From assembly GCF_900117315.1 (NCBI RefSeq), contig NZ_LT630337.1, forward strand, positions 854,443 through 916,902: a stretch of DNA of 62,460 nt, given 5' to 3'. This stretch comes from Bacillus massilinigeriensis (GTDB lineage: Bacteria > Bacillota > Bacilli > Bacillales > Cytobacillaceae). This document shows, piece after piece, positions 26,917-36,707 of this stretch (positions are counted from its first letter, which is position 1; each line of letters begins with the position of its first letter). The notes under the pieces are model-generated. The model saw only the letters and a list, made by a program, of their open reading frames with translations, searched no databases and had not been told where the DNA came from. The position numbers and the translations under genes were made by a program.

Positions 26917-27234
26917 ATGAATATCACTACGATTATTGAAATGGAAAATCGTGAAGTTGAACAGATGGCAGGGGCCAAAATGGTATTTGTGGAAGAAAAA
27001 ATTATGGAAGACGTTGTGGAGACATGTGTGAATGGCTTCCAATCAGAGGAGTCTGGAAAAACCTTAGATACTGAGGATGCTATGCAGGTTGTATTTGAAA
27101 AATTAAAAAATGAGGGAGTAATCCCTCAAAACGTAACCGATTTCTCTTATGAAATGCCTTCATGCGGTAGAATTAAAACGAATGGAAATAATAGTGAAAT
27201 TCCACAAAAGGTTATCATCTCATTTGTAGCTTAA
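26917..27234 (+). CDS. Hypothetical 105-aa protein
   Basis: 105 aa acidic soluble protein, no signal peptide, no membrane span. Two cysteines stand out: C in DVVETCVNGF (about 50) and C in MPSCGRIK (about 87). Start ATG 26917 is preceded by GGGAGGT at 8 nt; a GTG at 26911 is too close to it. I recognise no family. It follows the radical SAM gene on the same strand by 235 nt but a terminator lies between. Confidence 0.7.
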   Translation: MNITTIIEMENREVEQMAGAKMVFVEEKIMEDVVETCVNGFQSEESGKTLDTEDAMQVVFEKLKNEGVIPQNVTDFSYEMPSCGRIKTNGNNSEIPQKVIISFVA

Positions 27235-27277
27235 GCATGCATTCATACTAATAATAAATATAGAGGGGTTGCTAAAA

Positions 27278-27320
27278 AAGGTGCCAGGTGCCACAAAGTA
27301 TTGTGGATCCTGGCATCTTT
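27278..27320. repeat. Long imperfect hairpin of the GGTGCCAGG type
   Basis: AAGGTGCCAGG pairs with CCTGGCATCTT, with inner CCACAA/TTGTGG. I recall short palindromes built on GGTGCC(A/T)GGCACC scattered in Bacillus genomes. It may also terminate the 105-aa gene. Confidence 0.5.
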
Positions 27321-27367
27321 AATTTTGGATTGTTCCTTTTTAATATGAAAAAGGGTTAATTATCCTA

Positions 27368-28036
27368 CTATTGAATCATATTTGATTGATTCAACATATT
27401 GATTTGATCTGGGTGTTGCATTCCCATTGAAGCAGGGGCATAGCTATTAATCATTGTCAATGCATCTTGTTGGTTGAACTGTGGTACCTGGTAATATCGA
27501 TTTTTATTTTGATACAAGAAAATTTCATAGGCCATTTCTAGATAGTTCGGTATGCTATCTTGAAGTACGCGCCGGACAACTGGGTTATTTACTTCACCTG
27601 CAGCCTTAGCCATTGCACCCGCAATTGTTTTCATACCCGTTAGCATATGGGAGGATATGCACTCATCACTAATTTCTGAAACAGACATCGCTGGATGCTT
27701 TGGCTGTGCAGGGGTTAAACCATAAACTACATCGTTAGCTTGAGTCATTTTGTAGCTGGTTGTTGCCTGTGAAGGATCTTTTCCTGTTCTGAAACAATCT
27801 ACAGTTGTATTGTATTGACTCATAATAAATTGACGCTGGCGATGGAGAATATCTTTTAATACAGGGTCCTTTGCATGTTGATCAAACATTAAATATGAAT
27901 CCAAAGCGATAATAGTTGCTCCGAGTACCTCATGTACATCTAGAAGCTCGTGGGCACCATGGTTTAGGTTTGAGGATATGCTTTCAGATGTATTCATATT
28001 TCCCATCGTTTGATTGTAATTGAATTGCTGTTGCAT
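27368..28036 (-). CDS. CotF-family spore coat protein (YhcQ-like)
   Basis: 222 aa. Central CotF/ferritin-like helical domain (about 28-180) with HELLDVHEVLGATIIALDSYLMFDQHAKDPVLKDIL, flanked by Gln/Asn/Met-rich ends (N-terminal QQQFNYNQTM, C-terminal NQQD...NQSNMIQ). A structural outer-spore protein made in the mother cell. GGCGAGGAGG ribosome site. Position between yhbH and yhcT-type genes fits YhcQ of B. subtilis. Confidence 0.88.
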   Translation of the reverse strand: MQQQFNYNQTMGNMNTSESISSNLNHGAHELLDVHEVLGATIIALDSYLMFDQHAKDPVLKDILHRQRQFIMSQYNTTVDCFRTGKDPSQATTSYKMTQANDVVYGLTPAQPKHPAMSVSEISDECISSHMLTGMKTIAGAMAKAAGEVNNPVVRRVLQDSIPNYLEMAYEIFLYQNKNRYYQVPQFNQQDALTMINSYAPASMGMQHPDQINMLNQSNMIQ

Positions 28037-28268
28037 GATTCTGCCTCCTCGCCTTAATTTGTAGGCTTTTGCCGTACAAATACTATTATGGTTGATCCGC
28101 TACATGAACATGCAATTTTGATCATCAGTAAAAATAGCAAAACCTAGATGACTTTCCAATTCAGTCAATCAACTACCGTAATAAAGTCAACCTATTCGTG
28201 TGTATTAAACTTATTAAATTCCAGTGGTTTAGTATAATAAGCATAGACTAAATTTAGGATGTGAACAT

Positions 28269-29081
28269 GTGAGGAAGAATATTGGATTTATTGGTTGTGG
28301 AAAAATGGCTCAGGCCATGATTGAAGGAATAATAAAATCAAATAATTGGAAGTCTTCAGAGATAATAGCTAGCGCAAAATCACAATCTACCTTAGATGCT
28401 GTCAAGAAGCGTTTGAATATTACTACATCATTAAATAATAAGGATGTTGCCAACTGGGCGGATATCCTCATTCTGGCAATTAAACCTAATCTTCATGAGG
28501 AAGTAATCCATGAAATAAATGAAAGCATAAAGCCAGATACAATAGTTGTGACGATTGCTGCGGGTATTACGATAGAATATTTAGAAAGACATTTTTATCA
28601 AAAATTAAAAATCATGAGAGCTATGCCTAATACTCCATCATTAGTAGGGGAAGGGATGAGCGCTATTTGTGGTAATCAACTTGTAACAGAAGAAGATCTT
28701 CTTGATGTCCGTTCATTATTTCATTGTTTCGGGAAAGTCGAGGTTGTTGAAGAGCACCTAATGGATGCTATTCCTGCAGTTAGTGGTTCTTCACCAGCTT
28801 TTGTTTATATGTTTATTGAAGCATTAGCAGATGGAGCAGTAAAGGAGGGAATAACCAGGGACAAAGCATATGTCTTTGCAGCACAAGCTGTACTAGGTGC
28901 AGCAAAGATGGTATTAGAAACCGGGAAACATCCAGGTGAACTTAAAGATGAGGTTTGTACTCCTGGAGGATCCACGATAGAGGCAGTAGCTTCATTGGAG
29001 CAGAGTGGCTTCCGGTCTGCTGTAATCACGGCGATGGAAAGCTGTACGAAAAAGACGAAGAAGCTTTTAAGTAACAATTAG
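28269..29081 (+). CDS. proC: Pyrroline-5-carboxylate reductase
   Basis: 270 aa. NAD(P)-binding GFIGCGKMAQAMIEG at 5-19, the ProC signature PGGSTIEAVASLEQSGFRSAV near the C-terminus, and the dimer segment IPAVSGSSPAFVY. It reduces pyrroline-5-carboxylate to proline in the cytoplasm. Bacillus usually has several ProC paralogues (ProG/ProH/ProI/ComER); I cannot tell which this is. GTG start, with only a weak AGGATGTG ribosome site. Confidence 0.92.
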   Translation: MRKNIGFIGCGKMAQAMIEGIIKSNNWKSSEIIASAKSQSTLDAVKKRLNITTSLNNKDVANWADILILAIKPNLHEEVIHEINESIKPDTIVVTIAAGITIEYLERHFYQKLKIMRAMPNTPSLVGEGMSAICGNQLVTEEDLLDVRSLFHCFGKVEVVEEHLMDAIPAVSGSSPAFVYMFIEALADGAVKEGITRDKAYVFAAQAVLGAAKMVLETGKHPGELKDEVCTPGGSTIEAVASLEQSGFRSAVITAMESCTKKTKKLLSNN

Positions 29082-29136
29082 GAATAACGGCAAATTGGCG
29101 GGGAATGGAATGAATAGTGACAGATAGTATACTTAT

Positions 29137-29166
29137 CACCTGATTTATTAAAATCGGGTGATAAAC
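29137..29166 (+). terminator. Hairpin after proC
   Basis: Stem TATCACC/GGGTGATA extended through GAT/ATC, but followed by a weak T run. Confidence 0.5.
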
Positions 29167-29255
29167 CTCGTATTTTGTCGAATTATATTACTTTATTATT
29201 ATCAATAATGATAATATAATCAAAATATAAAATAAAACAATAAAGGTGAACATTT

Positions 29256-29819
29256 ATGAGAGAAACGAAAGCAGAAATCTTACTCCATCCAGTACGACTA
29301 AAAATAGTTCAAGAATTTTTAGGATTGACGAAATTAACAGCTAAAGACCTGGTGAAAAGACTGCCTTCCATCTCCCAGGCCACGCTTTACCGTCATTTAG
29401 ATAAGCTAGTACAATATAAAATCCTCGAGGTAGTTGAGGAAAACCCTATTAGGGGAACAGTTGAAAAGGTTTATCGATTAAATTTAGCGGGAGCTAATGT
29501 AGGCAATAAAGAATTTAATCAAAATTCACGCGAAGAGCAAATGAACTTCTTTATGATTTTTATCGCTCATATCATGTCCAACTATGAATCCTATCTCTCA
29601 CAAGAAGAAATTGATCCGGAAAGAGACGGAGTAGGTTATCGACAAGCAGGAATTTATTTAAGTGATGAGGAGTTTATTGATTTTCTACAAAATCTATCAA
29701 GGGAATTTCAAAAGGTTATGCATTATGAACCATCACCTGAAAGAAAAAAGAGAATTATATCAACCATTATCATGCCTGAAGTAAAAAAGACCTGCGGTAA
29801 TATGTCAACCAAAAGATAA
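29256..29819 (+). CDS. Winged-helix (ArsR/HTH-20-like) regulator
   Basis: 187 aa. N-terminal winged helix (about 1-75): ILLHPVRLKIVQEFL, then ARSRQ-like recognition region SISQATLYRHLDKLVQYKILEV. The C-terminal ~100 residues are helical with no recognised ligand motif. Such proteins often control an adjacent transporter or hydrolase; the IS110 insertion at 29935 now separates it from the downstream hydrolase gene. AAAGGTGAA ribosome site. Confidence 0.82.
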   Translation: MRETKAEILLHPVRLKIVQEFLGLTKLTAKDLVKRLPSISQATLYRHLDKLVQYKILEVVEENPIRGTVEKVYRLNLAGANVGNKEFNQNSREEQMNFFMIFIAHIMSNYESYLSQEEIDPERDGVGYRQAGIYLSDEEFIDFLQNLSREFQKVMHYEPSPERKKRIISTIIMPEVKKTCGNMSTKR

Positions 29820-29875
29820 TTAGTATTTTGTTATCAAGAATCAAAATTTCAGAAAAAAGGCAGCACTAAACTAAA

Positions 29876-29900
29876 CCAGTAATGGTTTGTTAATTACTGG
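29876..29900. other. Stem-loop near the transposase 3' end
   Basis: CCAGTAAT/ATTACTGG with a 9-nt loop, just outside the transposase stop. Could be a terminator for the transposase or part of the insertion-sequence right end. Confidence 0.4.
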
Positions 29901-29934
29901 AATTAGTGAAAAAGGATGAATTAACGCTTATGCG

Positions 29935-31170
29935 TCATTTATTCACGCTCCTTTTCGGCGTGTAAATTTGGTGATTGCGTAGTAGCGCATCTACCAAACG
30001 CACTAATTTTCTTGCAGTTAGAACGAGTGCTCTTTTGTGTTGATGTTTCGGTACTTCCTTGTACTTTTTCTCGTAGTACTCTTGGTACTCGGGTATATGC
30101 TTTCTTACTGAGTTGGCGGCTTCAACTAAGTAATATCTTAGATATTGGTTCCCGTTGCGAGAAAGGGAAGTATCATCTGCGGTAAAGCGTCCAGATTGGT
30201 GTTTTCGCCAGTAAAGGCCACCATATTTGGCTACTTTTGTTTCATCTTCAAAGCGTTCGATTTGGCCAATTTCAGCGATAATGCCAGCTGTGAAGACTGG
30301 TCCGATCCCAGGAATGGATAGAAGAGTCTGTCTCTCTTCTAGGCCAACCATGATGCGTTCAATTGCCTTTTCAATCTCCTTCACTTGTTTTTGAAGGGTT
30401 CGAATCACTTCAATGGATGTGCCAAGGAGAACGTCAATGGAATCTTCGACTACCTTGTCTAAGCGATAGGAAGAACGTACAGCTTTTTTTATGGATTTCG
30501 CCACGCACTCTGGGTCATTAAATCGATTTTTCCCTTTTTCCTGAAGAAAATGGGCTAAATCTTCTAATGGCATTTCTGCTAGTTCGTCTAGGCTGAACTT
30601 TTCGGAGAACATTTCCATCATGGCGTTTCCGAATACAGATGAATCCACTTCTAGTGAAAAGGTATTACACTTATAACTCAAATGTTGTAAGAAATGTTGT
30701 TTTTCTCTAGCCACTTGATGGATAAGTTGGTAACGTGAGCGAGTTAATTGTTGTAAAGCAATATACTGTTCTTCTTTCACCACGGACATGGAGTTACGTC
30801 CGAAACGAAGATAATCAGCAATAACGAACGCATCAATTTCATCCGTCTTATCCATATCGGAATAGCTTTTCTTAAAGTTAGCAATCTGTTTGGGATTCAT
30901 GACAAACACTCGGGCTCCCAAAGCTTTAAGAGATTCATCGTTGTGTAGGAACATCGATGGATGAAAGCTATAGACGGACGTGGATTCCAGTCCAATTTTT
31001 AACGCTTGAATGGTTTGATTTTTGGTACATTCTAAAATACGATCTCGGAGTTCTGTTGCGCCAGGTAGATCGTTACAGACAGAAAAGGATTGAAGTTTCT
31101 CTCCTTCATCGCCCAAAATACAAACCTTAATATCAAAAGAACTAATGTCTAAGCCAACAAATAATTTCAT
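29935..31170 (-). CDS. IS110-family transposase
   Basis: 411 aa. The N-terminal RuvC-like DEDD domain begins FVGLDISSFDIKVCILG and continues with KTDEIDAFVIADYLRFG. The C-terminal transposase-20 domain has LLSIPGIGPVFTAGIIAEIG and the YGGLYWRKHQSG block with the conserved Ser region (FTADDTSLSRNGNQYLR). Length is standard and the frame is intact, so it may be active. AAAGGAGGGG ribosome site. Confidence 0.93.
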   Translation of the reverse strand: MKLFVGLDISSFDIKVCILGDEGEKLQSFSVCNDLPGATELRDRILECTKNQTIQALKIGLESTSVYSFHPSMFLHNDESLKALGARVFVMNPKQIANFKKSYSDMDKTDEIDAFVIADYLRFGRNSMSVVKEEQYIALQQLTRSRYQLIHQVAREKQHFLQHLSYKCNTFSLEVDSSVFGNAMMEMFSEKFSLDELAEMPLEDLAHFLQEKGKNRFNDPECVAKSIKKAVRSSYRLDKVVEDSIDVLLGTSIEVIRTLQKQVKEIEKAIERIMVGLEERQTLLSIPGIGPVFTAGIIAEIGQIERFEDETKVAKYGGLYWRKHQSGRFTADDTSLSRNGNQYLRYYLVEAANSVRKHIPEYQEYYEKKYKEVPKHQHKRALVLTARKLVRLVDALLRNHQIYTPKRSVNK

Positions 31171-31216
31171 GGGGTGTCCCCTCCTTTCAAATTAGAATCA
31201 TAGGTACATTTCTAGG

Positions 31217-31459
31217 ATGCCCTGAGATATCTCTAGTGTGAACGCCGACCAGCAACCTCGTGTATCAGAACTTGCCCTGGTTCGAAAGCCGCCCTAGAGC
31301 TACTACCATCTAGGTTCGAAGAACAGGGAGAACAGCCTGCGAGTAGGAAGCACCGCACGAACACTGAGAAACAGTCTTTAAATGTGGTTAAGCCCACAGG
31401 GGGATAAAGAATTGTCCCAAATGATCCTAATCTCATTATCTAGAAATATCTCGGGACAC
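31217..31459 (-). ncRNA. Candidate bridge RNA of the IS110 element
   Basis: Noncoding region upstream of the transposase. A 20-nt imperfect inverted repeat (31217-31236 with 31440-31459, 16 of 20 matching) closes a 203-nt interior. Inside, 31275-31328 folds as a two-tier hairpin: TTCGAA/TTCGAA and CCCTG/CAGGG outside, CCTAGA/TCTAGG inside. IS110 elements are known to encode a structured RNA in this position that bridges donor and target DNA. Assignment to that RNA is inference from location and structure. Confidence 0.55.
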
Positions 31460-31551
31460 CCAAGAAATTTGATTTATTTTGTACAGGAAAAGTAGGGATT
31501 ACGGTCCTCAAATAAAAGGGACTAAACATAATATACGAGGGGGAATAAAAA

Positions 31552-32523
31552 ATGATAGAACAGATTGTTACGATTGAAAGTACTTTTAAAATTAAAGGAA
31601 CACTAACCATTCCTGGAAATGAAAATGAAAAATCACCAGCTATTTTAATTATTGCAGGAAGTGGAAATGGAGATCGAGATGGTAATGTGAAGGGTTTGAA
31701 TATGAATCTTTACAAGGATTTGGCAAATTTTTTGACCAAATTGGGATTTGTAACACTGCGTTATGATAAACGAGGAGTTAATGAAAGTGAAGGAAACTTT
31801 TTGGAGGCAGGTATTTGGGATTTTATTGAGGATGCCAAGGCCTGTTTACAATTTCTGAAAAACTGTTCATCTGTTGATTCTGAGAGGATTACCATACTAG
31901 GTCATAGTGAAGGTGCATTACTAGCACCAGCAGTTTATCATGGTGAAGATGTCGCTGGACTTATTCTTTTAGCAGGTGCTGCAGAGCCATCAGAAACATT
32001 GTTTCCAAAGCAGAGGGAAATGGCAAAAAAGGAAATTGCTGCAACTAATGGCTTTAAGGGATGGCTATATAAAAGACTAAAAGTAATAGAGAAGATGGAT
32101 AAGCAGCAGGAAGCCATAATGGGTAAGATTATGTCATCAACAGAACCTATGATTAAAATTAAAGGGATCAAGTATAACGCCAAGTGGATAAGAGAACAGT
32201 TTGAATATAATGTTGTTGATTATCTTCAAAAGGTGACAGTTCCTGTTCTAGCGATCACTGGAGACAAGGATATTCAAGTTCCACCAGAACACGTCAAAAA
32301 AATGGCGGAGTATGTTCAAGGCGAAGCAGAGTGGCATATCATTCCAAATATGAACCATCTTTTTAAAAAATATGAGAAGGAACATACGATACTTGGAATT
32401 ATGAAAGAATATAAAGGATTAATAGCACAGCCTACCGACCCAGACTTACTGAATCATCTCGAAAAATGGTTAACATCACATTTTTTACAAGACCAGAATT
32501 TATCTAACAAGGTGGCAAAATAA
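31552..32523 (+). CDS. Alpha/beta hydrolase
   Basis: 323 aa. Nucleophile S119 in ILGHSEGALLAP, acid in AITGDKDIQVPP, and histidine in IPNMNHLFKKY, giving a full catalytic triad. The N-terminal GSGNGDRDGN block is the oxyanion region of the DLH/BAAT-type esterases. Substrate unknown; no signal peptide. GAGGGGG ribosome site. A terminator follows at 32538. Confidence 0.88.
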   Translation: MIEQIVTIESTFKIKGTLTIPGNENEKSPAILIIAGSGNGDRDGNVKGLNMNLYKDLANFLTKLGFVTLRYDKRGVNESEGNFLEAGIWDFIEDAKACLQFLKNCSSVDSERITILGHSEGALLAPAVYHGEDVAGLILLAGAAEPSETLFPKQREMAKKEIAATNGFKGWLYKRLKVIEKMDKQQEAIMGKIMSSTEPMIKIKGIKYNAKWIREQFEYNVVDYLQKVTVPVLAITGDKDIQVPPEHVKKMAEYVQGEAEWHIIPNMNHLFKKYEKEHTILGIMKEYKGLIAQPTDPDLLNHLEKWLTSHFLQDQNLSNKVAK

Positions 32524-32537
32524 AATAGTTTTTGTTG

Positions 32538-32579
32538 AAACAGTTCTTCAGGAAAGACGAGGAGCTGTTTTATTTTTTT
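32538..32579 (+). terminator. Terminator after the hydrolase gene
   Basis: AAACAG/CTGTTT stem with further inner pairs, followed by TATTTTTTT. Confidence 0.6.
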
Positions 32580-32600
32580 CCATTTTTATGTGAAAAGTAC

Positions 32601-32636
32601 TTTACATACCTTAGGGGGGTATGGTAAAAATAAAAT
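32601..32636 (+). promoter_or_regulatory. CopA promoter with CsoR-type operator
   Basis: TTTACA (32601-32606) acts as the likely -35. The interrupted palindrome ATACCTTAGGGGGGTAT at 32606-32622 lies in the spacer and closely resembles the CsoR operator of the B. subtilis copZA promoter. No csoR or copZ gene is in the window. Confidence 0.6.
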
Positions 32637-32854
32637 ATAAAGTTGCACAAAAGAATGATCACCCTGAAGAAAAGGGTCATGATTCATGCGTCCAACAAAA
32701 GCATTTATTTAGAAAAACAAAAAAGATGCAGTAGAATAAGGGGAGTAATCAAAATATAAAAATCTATTGGATTCTCAATGCAATAAATTAGTCAGTAAGA
32801 AAGATAATTAATTTCACTTCTTTATTTACTGCTAGATAGAAAGGGAGATTTATC

Positions 32855-35275
32855 ATGAGTCAGCAAGCAAAGGAAGCTAGCTTACAAATCACAGGTATGA
32901 CTTGTGCTGCTTGTGCAGTTAGAATAGAAAAGGGAATCAAAAAGGTTGATGGGGTTGTCGATGCAAATGTGAACTTAGCTTTAGAAAAAGCTACTGTAAC
33001 CTTTGATCCAGAAAAAACCTCCATTCAATCTTTGCAGGATAAAGTTAGAGATTTAGGCTACGACGTCGTCACTGAAAAGGTCGAGTTAGATATTATCGGT
33101 ATGACCTGTGCTGCTTGTGCTACAAGAATTGAAAAAGGCTTAAATAAAGTCGACGGAGTAACAAAAGCAAATGTGAACTTAGCATTGGAAAAAGCAACAG
33201 TTGAATTTGACCCATCAAACACAAATATATATCAATTAATCAAAAAGGTTGAAGGTCTTGGCTATGAAGCAAAGATGAAAGAAGAAGGAAAAGAGCAGGA
33301 CATTGTAGATTATCGAGAAAAGGAAATACAAAAGCAAACGGGAAAATTCGTTTTTTCACTTATTTTATCTATACCATTACTTTGGGCAATGGTTAGGCAT
33401 TTTGAGTTTACTTCCTTTATATATTTACCTGAAATTCTAATGAATCCGTGGGTACAATTGGCTCTTGCAACTCCTGTTCAATTTATCATTGGAAAGCAAT
33501 TTTATGTAGGTGCATATAAAGCATTAAAAAATAAAAGTGCCAATATGGATGTGTTGGTAGCTTTAGGAACATCAGCAGCTTACTTTTATAGTTTATATTT
33601 AACGATCCAAACGATTGGTTCTGAAATGAATATGGCTGATTTGTATTTTGAAACGAGTGCGGTTTTAATCACTCTCATCATTTTAGGAAAATTATTTGAG
33701 GCAAAGGCAAAGGGAAGGTCATCAGAAGCAATCAAAAAGCTAATGGGATTACAAGCGAAAACAGCTACTGTTGTTAGAAATGGAGTTGAGCTTGAAATTC
33801 CAATAGAACAAGTAGAAGTTGAGGATATCATTTATGTAAAACCAGGCGAGAAGGTTCCTGTTGATGGAGAAATTGTTGAAGGTCGCTCTGCAATAGATGA
33901 ATCTATGATTACTGGTGAGAGTATTCCAGTTGATAAAACAGTTGGAGATTCAGTTATTGGTGCAACGATTAATAAAAATGGATTTTTAAAGATAAAGGCG
34001 ACGAAGGTTGGAAAAGATACAGCCTTAGCGCAAATTATTAAGGTTGTCGAGGAGGCTCAAGGTTCAAAGGCTCCAATACAACGGTTAGCTGATCAAATAT
34101 CAGGTGTTTTTGTTCCAATTGTTGTTGGAATTGCCGTTCTTGTATTTTTGATTTGGTTTATTGTCGTTGATCCAGGAGACTTTGCCGAGGCTTTAGAAAA
34201 ACTGATTGCTGTTCTAGTCATTGCTTGTCCATGTGCATTAGGTTTAGCGACACCAACGTCAATCATGGCTGGTTCAGGTCGTGCAGCAGAATTTGGTATC
34301 CTCTTCAAAGGCGGAGAGCATTTAGAAATGACTCATCAAATTACTACTGTGATTCTTGATAAAACAGGTACAGTAACTAATGGTGCTCCAGTATTAACGG
34401 ATATCATTCAAACTGATGGGTGGGTTGAAAGGGAGTTCTTATCCCTTATTGCTTCAGCCGAGAAGCAGTCTGAACATCCATTGGCACAAGCAATCGTTGA
34501 AGGCATTAACAAAAAGGGAATTACTTTAACAGCTGTGGACGATTTTGAATCTATTACAGGGTTTGGAATAAAGGCAAAAATAAATGGAAATGAAATATAC
34601 ATCGGTACGAGAAAATTAATGAGGGAACATGGCATTGATGTAGGTGAAGCTATTCCAACCATGAATTCATTAGAAAAGGATGGAAAGACTGCAATGCTGG
34701 TAGCAATTAATCAAGTTTATGCTGGAACCGTTGCTGTTGCTGATACCGTAAAGGAAACATCTAAACTTGCTATAAAACGCTTAAAGGATATGGACCTCGA
34801 GGTTATAATGATTACTGGTGATAACCTTCAGACAGCTAAGGCGATTGCAAGTCAGGTAGGCATTGATTCAGTTATTGCCGAGGTATTGCCAGAAGGAAAA
34901 GCGGATGAGGTTAAGAAGCTGCAGAGTCTAGGAAAAAAAGTGGCTATGGTTGGCGATGGAATCAATGATGCCCCTGCCTTGGCATTAGCAGATATCGGAA
35001 TGGCCATTGGAACTGGAACAGATGTTGCCATGGAAGCATCGGATGTTACATTAATAAGAGGGGATCTTAATAGCATTGCGGATGCCATTTATATGAGTAA
35101 AAAAACAATCACAAATATTAAACAAAATCTATTTTGGGCATTTGCTTATAATTCCATTGGGATTCCAATTGCAGCCTTAGGATGGCTTGCTCCATGGTTA
35201 GCAGGAGCAGCTATGGCTTTTAGCTCCGTATCAGTCGTATTAAATGCTTTAAGATTACAAAGAGTTAAGCTGTAG
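32855..35275 (+). CDS. copA: Copper-translocating P-type ATPase
   Basis: 806 aa P1B ATPase exporting Cu(I). Two N-terminal metal-binding domains with GMTCAAC (C17/C20 and C85/C88), eight membrane spans, TGES (353-356), membrane CPC (458-460), phosphorylated DKTGT (502-506), the SEHPLAQ signature and GDGIND. All family motifs are intact. Unusual only in that copZ is absent upstream; a 230-nt leader with a hairpin lies between the operator and the start. AAGGGAG ribosome site. Confidence 0.95.
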   Translation: MSQQAKEASLQITGMTCAACAVRIEKGIKKVDGVVDANVNLALEKATVTFDPEKTSIQSLQDKVRDLGYDVVTEKVELDIIGMTCAACATRIEKGLNKVDGVTKANVNLALEKATVEFDPSNTNIYQLIKKVEGLGYEAKMKEEGKEQDIVDYREKEIQKQTGKFVFSLILSIPLLWAMVRHFEFTSFIYLPEILMNPWVQLALATPVQFIIGKQFYVGAYKALKNKSANMDVLVALGTSAAYFYSLYLTIQTIGSEMNMADLYFETSAVLITLIILGKLFEAKAKGRSSEAIKKLMGLQAKTATVVRNGVELEIPIEQVEVEDIIYVKPGEKVPVDGEIVEGRSAIDESMITGESIPVDKTVGDSVIGATINKNGFLKIKATKVGKDTALAQIIKVVEEAQGSKAPIQRLADQISGVFVPIVVGIAVLVFLIWFIVVDPGDFAEALEKLIAVLVIACPCALGLATPTSIMAGSGRAAEFGILFKGGEHLEMTHQITTVILDKTGTVTNGAPVLTDIIQTDGWVEREFLSLIASAEKQSEHPLAQAIVEGINKKGITLTAVDDFESITGFGIKAKINGNEIYIGTRKLMREHGIDVGEAIPTMNSLEKDGKTAMLVAINQVYAGTVAVADTVKETSKLAIKRLKDMDLEVIMITGDNLQTAKAIASQVGIDSVIAEVLPEGKADEVKKLQSLGKKVAMVGDGINDAPALALADIGMAIGTGTDVAMEASDVTLIRGDLNSIADAIYMSKKTITNIKQNLFWAFAYNSIGIPIAALGWLAPWLAGAAMAFSSVSVVLNALRLQRVKL

Positions 35276-35321
35276 GGGACGTTTCTGGCGGAATGCTTAT
35301 TTTATAAAAAAAAGCTATACC

Positions 35322-35358
35322 AAAGGACAGCTAGGGTTTACCTACTGTCCTTTTTTTT
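35322..35358. terminator. Terminator between copA and the MFS gene
   Basis: Stem AAAGGACAG/CTGTCCTTT with inner TAGG/CCTA, followed by eight Ts on the plus strand and A-rich on the other side, so it may work both ways. Confidence 0.8.
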
Positions 35359-35387
35359 ACTATATCGAATCCGAAATTAATTACTTT

Positions 35388-36605
35388 TTAGGATATTTTC
35401 CATAACGTTGTTTTTAGATAAATCAGAAAGATAAAGATGTTCAAAATAGCGGCTGATAAAAAGACTGAGATGGTTCCCCACCAATCCATCATGTATCCAG
35501 CTAAAAATGTACTTATTGGCATGCCAATCCGGAAAAGAGTCCCTGTTATCCCATTAATTCTTCCCATTAAATGAGCAGGTGTTTGCTCATGTCGAAACGT
35601 ATACGCACAAACCGTGTAAACAGTTGCTGCCATACCATTAATGAATAATGCAATTAAAAGTATCGATACATGGTTTGCTGTCGCCATTCCAATATATGAT
35701 AGAGCATTTATGATCATGGACATGCCGAACAGTACACCTAATCTAATTTTTATCCTTAACCAACTAATGATGGTACTCGCTAACAGACCACCAATTCCAG
35801 CAGTTGCAAGAACTAAAGCAAGACTTGTAGAGGAGATATTCCATTCATCCTTTGCAAGAAAGATAACACTTGTATTAATGACAATCATCGTAGAGTTTAA
35901 AAAGACAACAAAAATAGTCATTAAGCGTAATAGCCGGTTGGATTGGAATGCCAGCCAACCTTCCTTTAACTCAAGTAAGAAGCTCTTTTTATCTGTTCCT
36001 TTTATGTTCTCATCTACATTTAACCTAGCAAATAGGAAAAAACAAAATAGGTATAGAAATGCAGTAATAATGATTCCATAATATATATGTGCCATCATTA
36101 AAATGAGCCCGGTTAAGGCGGGACCCATAATCCCAACAAAGGTTTCAGCAAAGGAGAACTTTGCATTTGCTGAGGTTAACATGTTAGTTGGTACAACGAG
36201 CTTTGTAAGACTCATTTGTGCATTGAAATAGCCGTAATTGACGGTCATTAGGAGAAATCCTAGAAAATAATATAACGGCAGAAGGTTGGACCCGCTTTTA
36301 AAGAGAATAAATAATATAAGTAGTAGAACGGATTGTGACCCAATCATCCAGAGTACCCATTTCTTTTTTTTGAAGCGATCCACTAAAACACCTATGAAAA
36401 TTGCAAAAAAGAAATTAGGGAGAAGTTCTGCTGTTCGCATTGATCCCATCGCAATGGATGAACGAGTTAATTCATAAATCATCAGAGGTAATACGATTTC
36501 ATAAATTTTATTTCCAATGCTTAATAAGAAGTTACCAGTAAGTAGAATTGAAAAAGCTCTATTTTTAACTACTTGACCTTTAATATTTGAAATTACCGTT
36601 GCCAT
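35388..36605 (-). CDS. MFS transporter
   Basis: About 405 aa with 12 predicted spans. The MFS loop signature appears as GVLVDRFKKKKW between spans 2 and 3. Start MATVIS at 36605 is preferred because GAGGG lies 7 nt upstream; the ATG at 36611 overlaps it. Divergent from the SgrR-like regulator with only ~100 nt between, a common arrangement for sugar or drug efflux pairs. Substrate unknown. Confidence 0.85.
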   Translation of the reverse strand: MATVISNIKGQVVKNRAFSILLTGNFLLSIGNKIYEIVLPLMIYELTRSSIAMGSMRTAELLPNFFFAIFIGVLVDRFKKKKWVLWMIGSQSVLLLILFILFKSGSNLLPLYYFLGFLLMTVNYGYFNAQMSLTKLVVPTNMLTSANAKFSFAETFVGIMGPALTGLILMMAHIYYGIIITAFLYLFCFFLFARLNVDENIKGTDKKSFLLELKEGWLAFQSNRLLRLMTIFVVFLNSTMIVINTSVIFLAKDEWNISSTSLALVLATAGIGGLLASTIISWLRIKIRLGVLFGMSMIINALSYIGMATANHVSILLIALFINGMAATVYTVCAYTFRHEQTPAHLMGRINGITGTLFRIGMPISTFLAGYMMDWWGTISVFLSAAILNIFIFLIYLKTTLWKIS

Positions 36606-36707
36606 TCTCATCCCTCACAATTCATTTGTCATCATTATGCAGAGAAATTTGGTTTAGAAAAAGGGTAAAATGGCAGCGGGAATTTTCCACTTTTCGGAGG
36701 AATTCCA
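36606..36707. promoter_or_regulatory. Shared divergent promoter region (MFS / SgrR-like)
   Basis: About 100 nt carrying the start regions of two oppositely directed genes, so a common operator is likely. I see no clear consensus boxes. Confidence 0.4.

Larger units (their letters stand above)
29935..31460 (-). mobile_element. IS110-family insertion sequence
   Basis: Transposase plus a ~290-nt structured noncoding left end upstream of it, the IS110 organisation. Ends are approximate: the left end lies at or just beyond 31460 and the right end somewhere between about 29820 and 29935; no simple target-site duplication is expected for this family. It sits between the HTH regulator and the hydrolase gene and splits what may have been neighbouring genes. 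Confidence 0.8.

Noticed and set aside
31233-31436. 67-aa minus-strand ORF upstream of the transposase
   Set aside because: It falls inside the structured noncoding end of the IS110 element and has no ribosome site.
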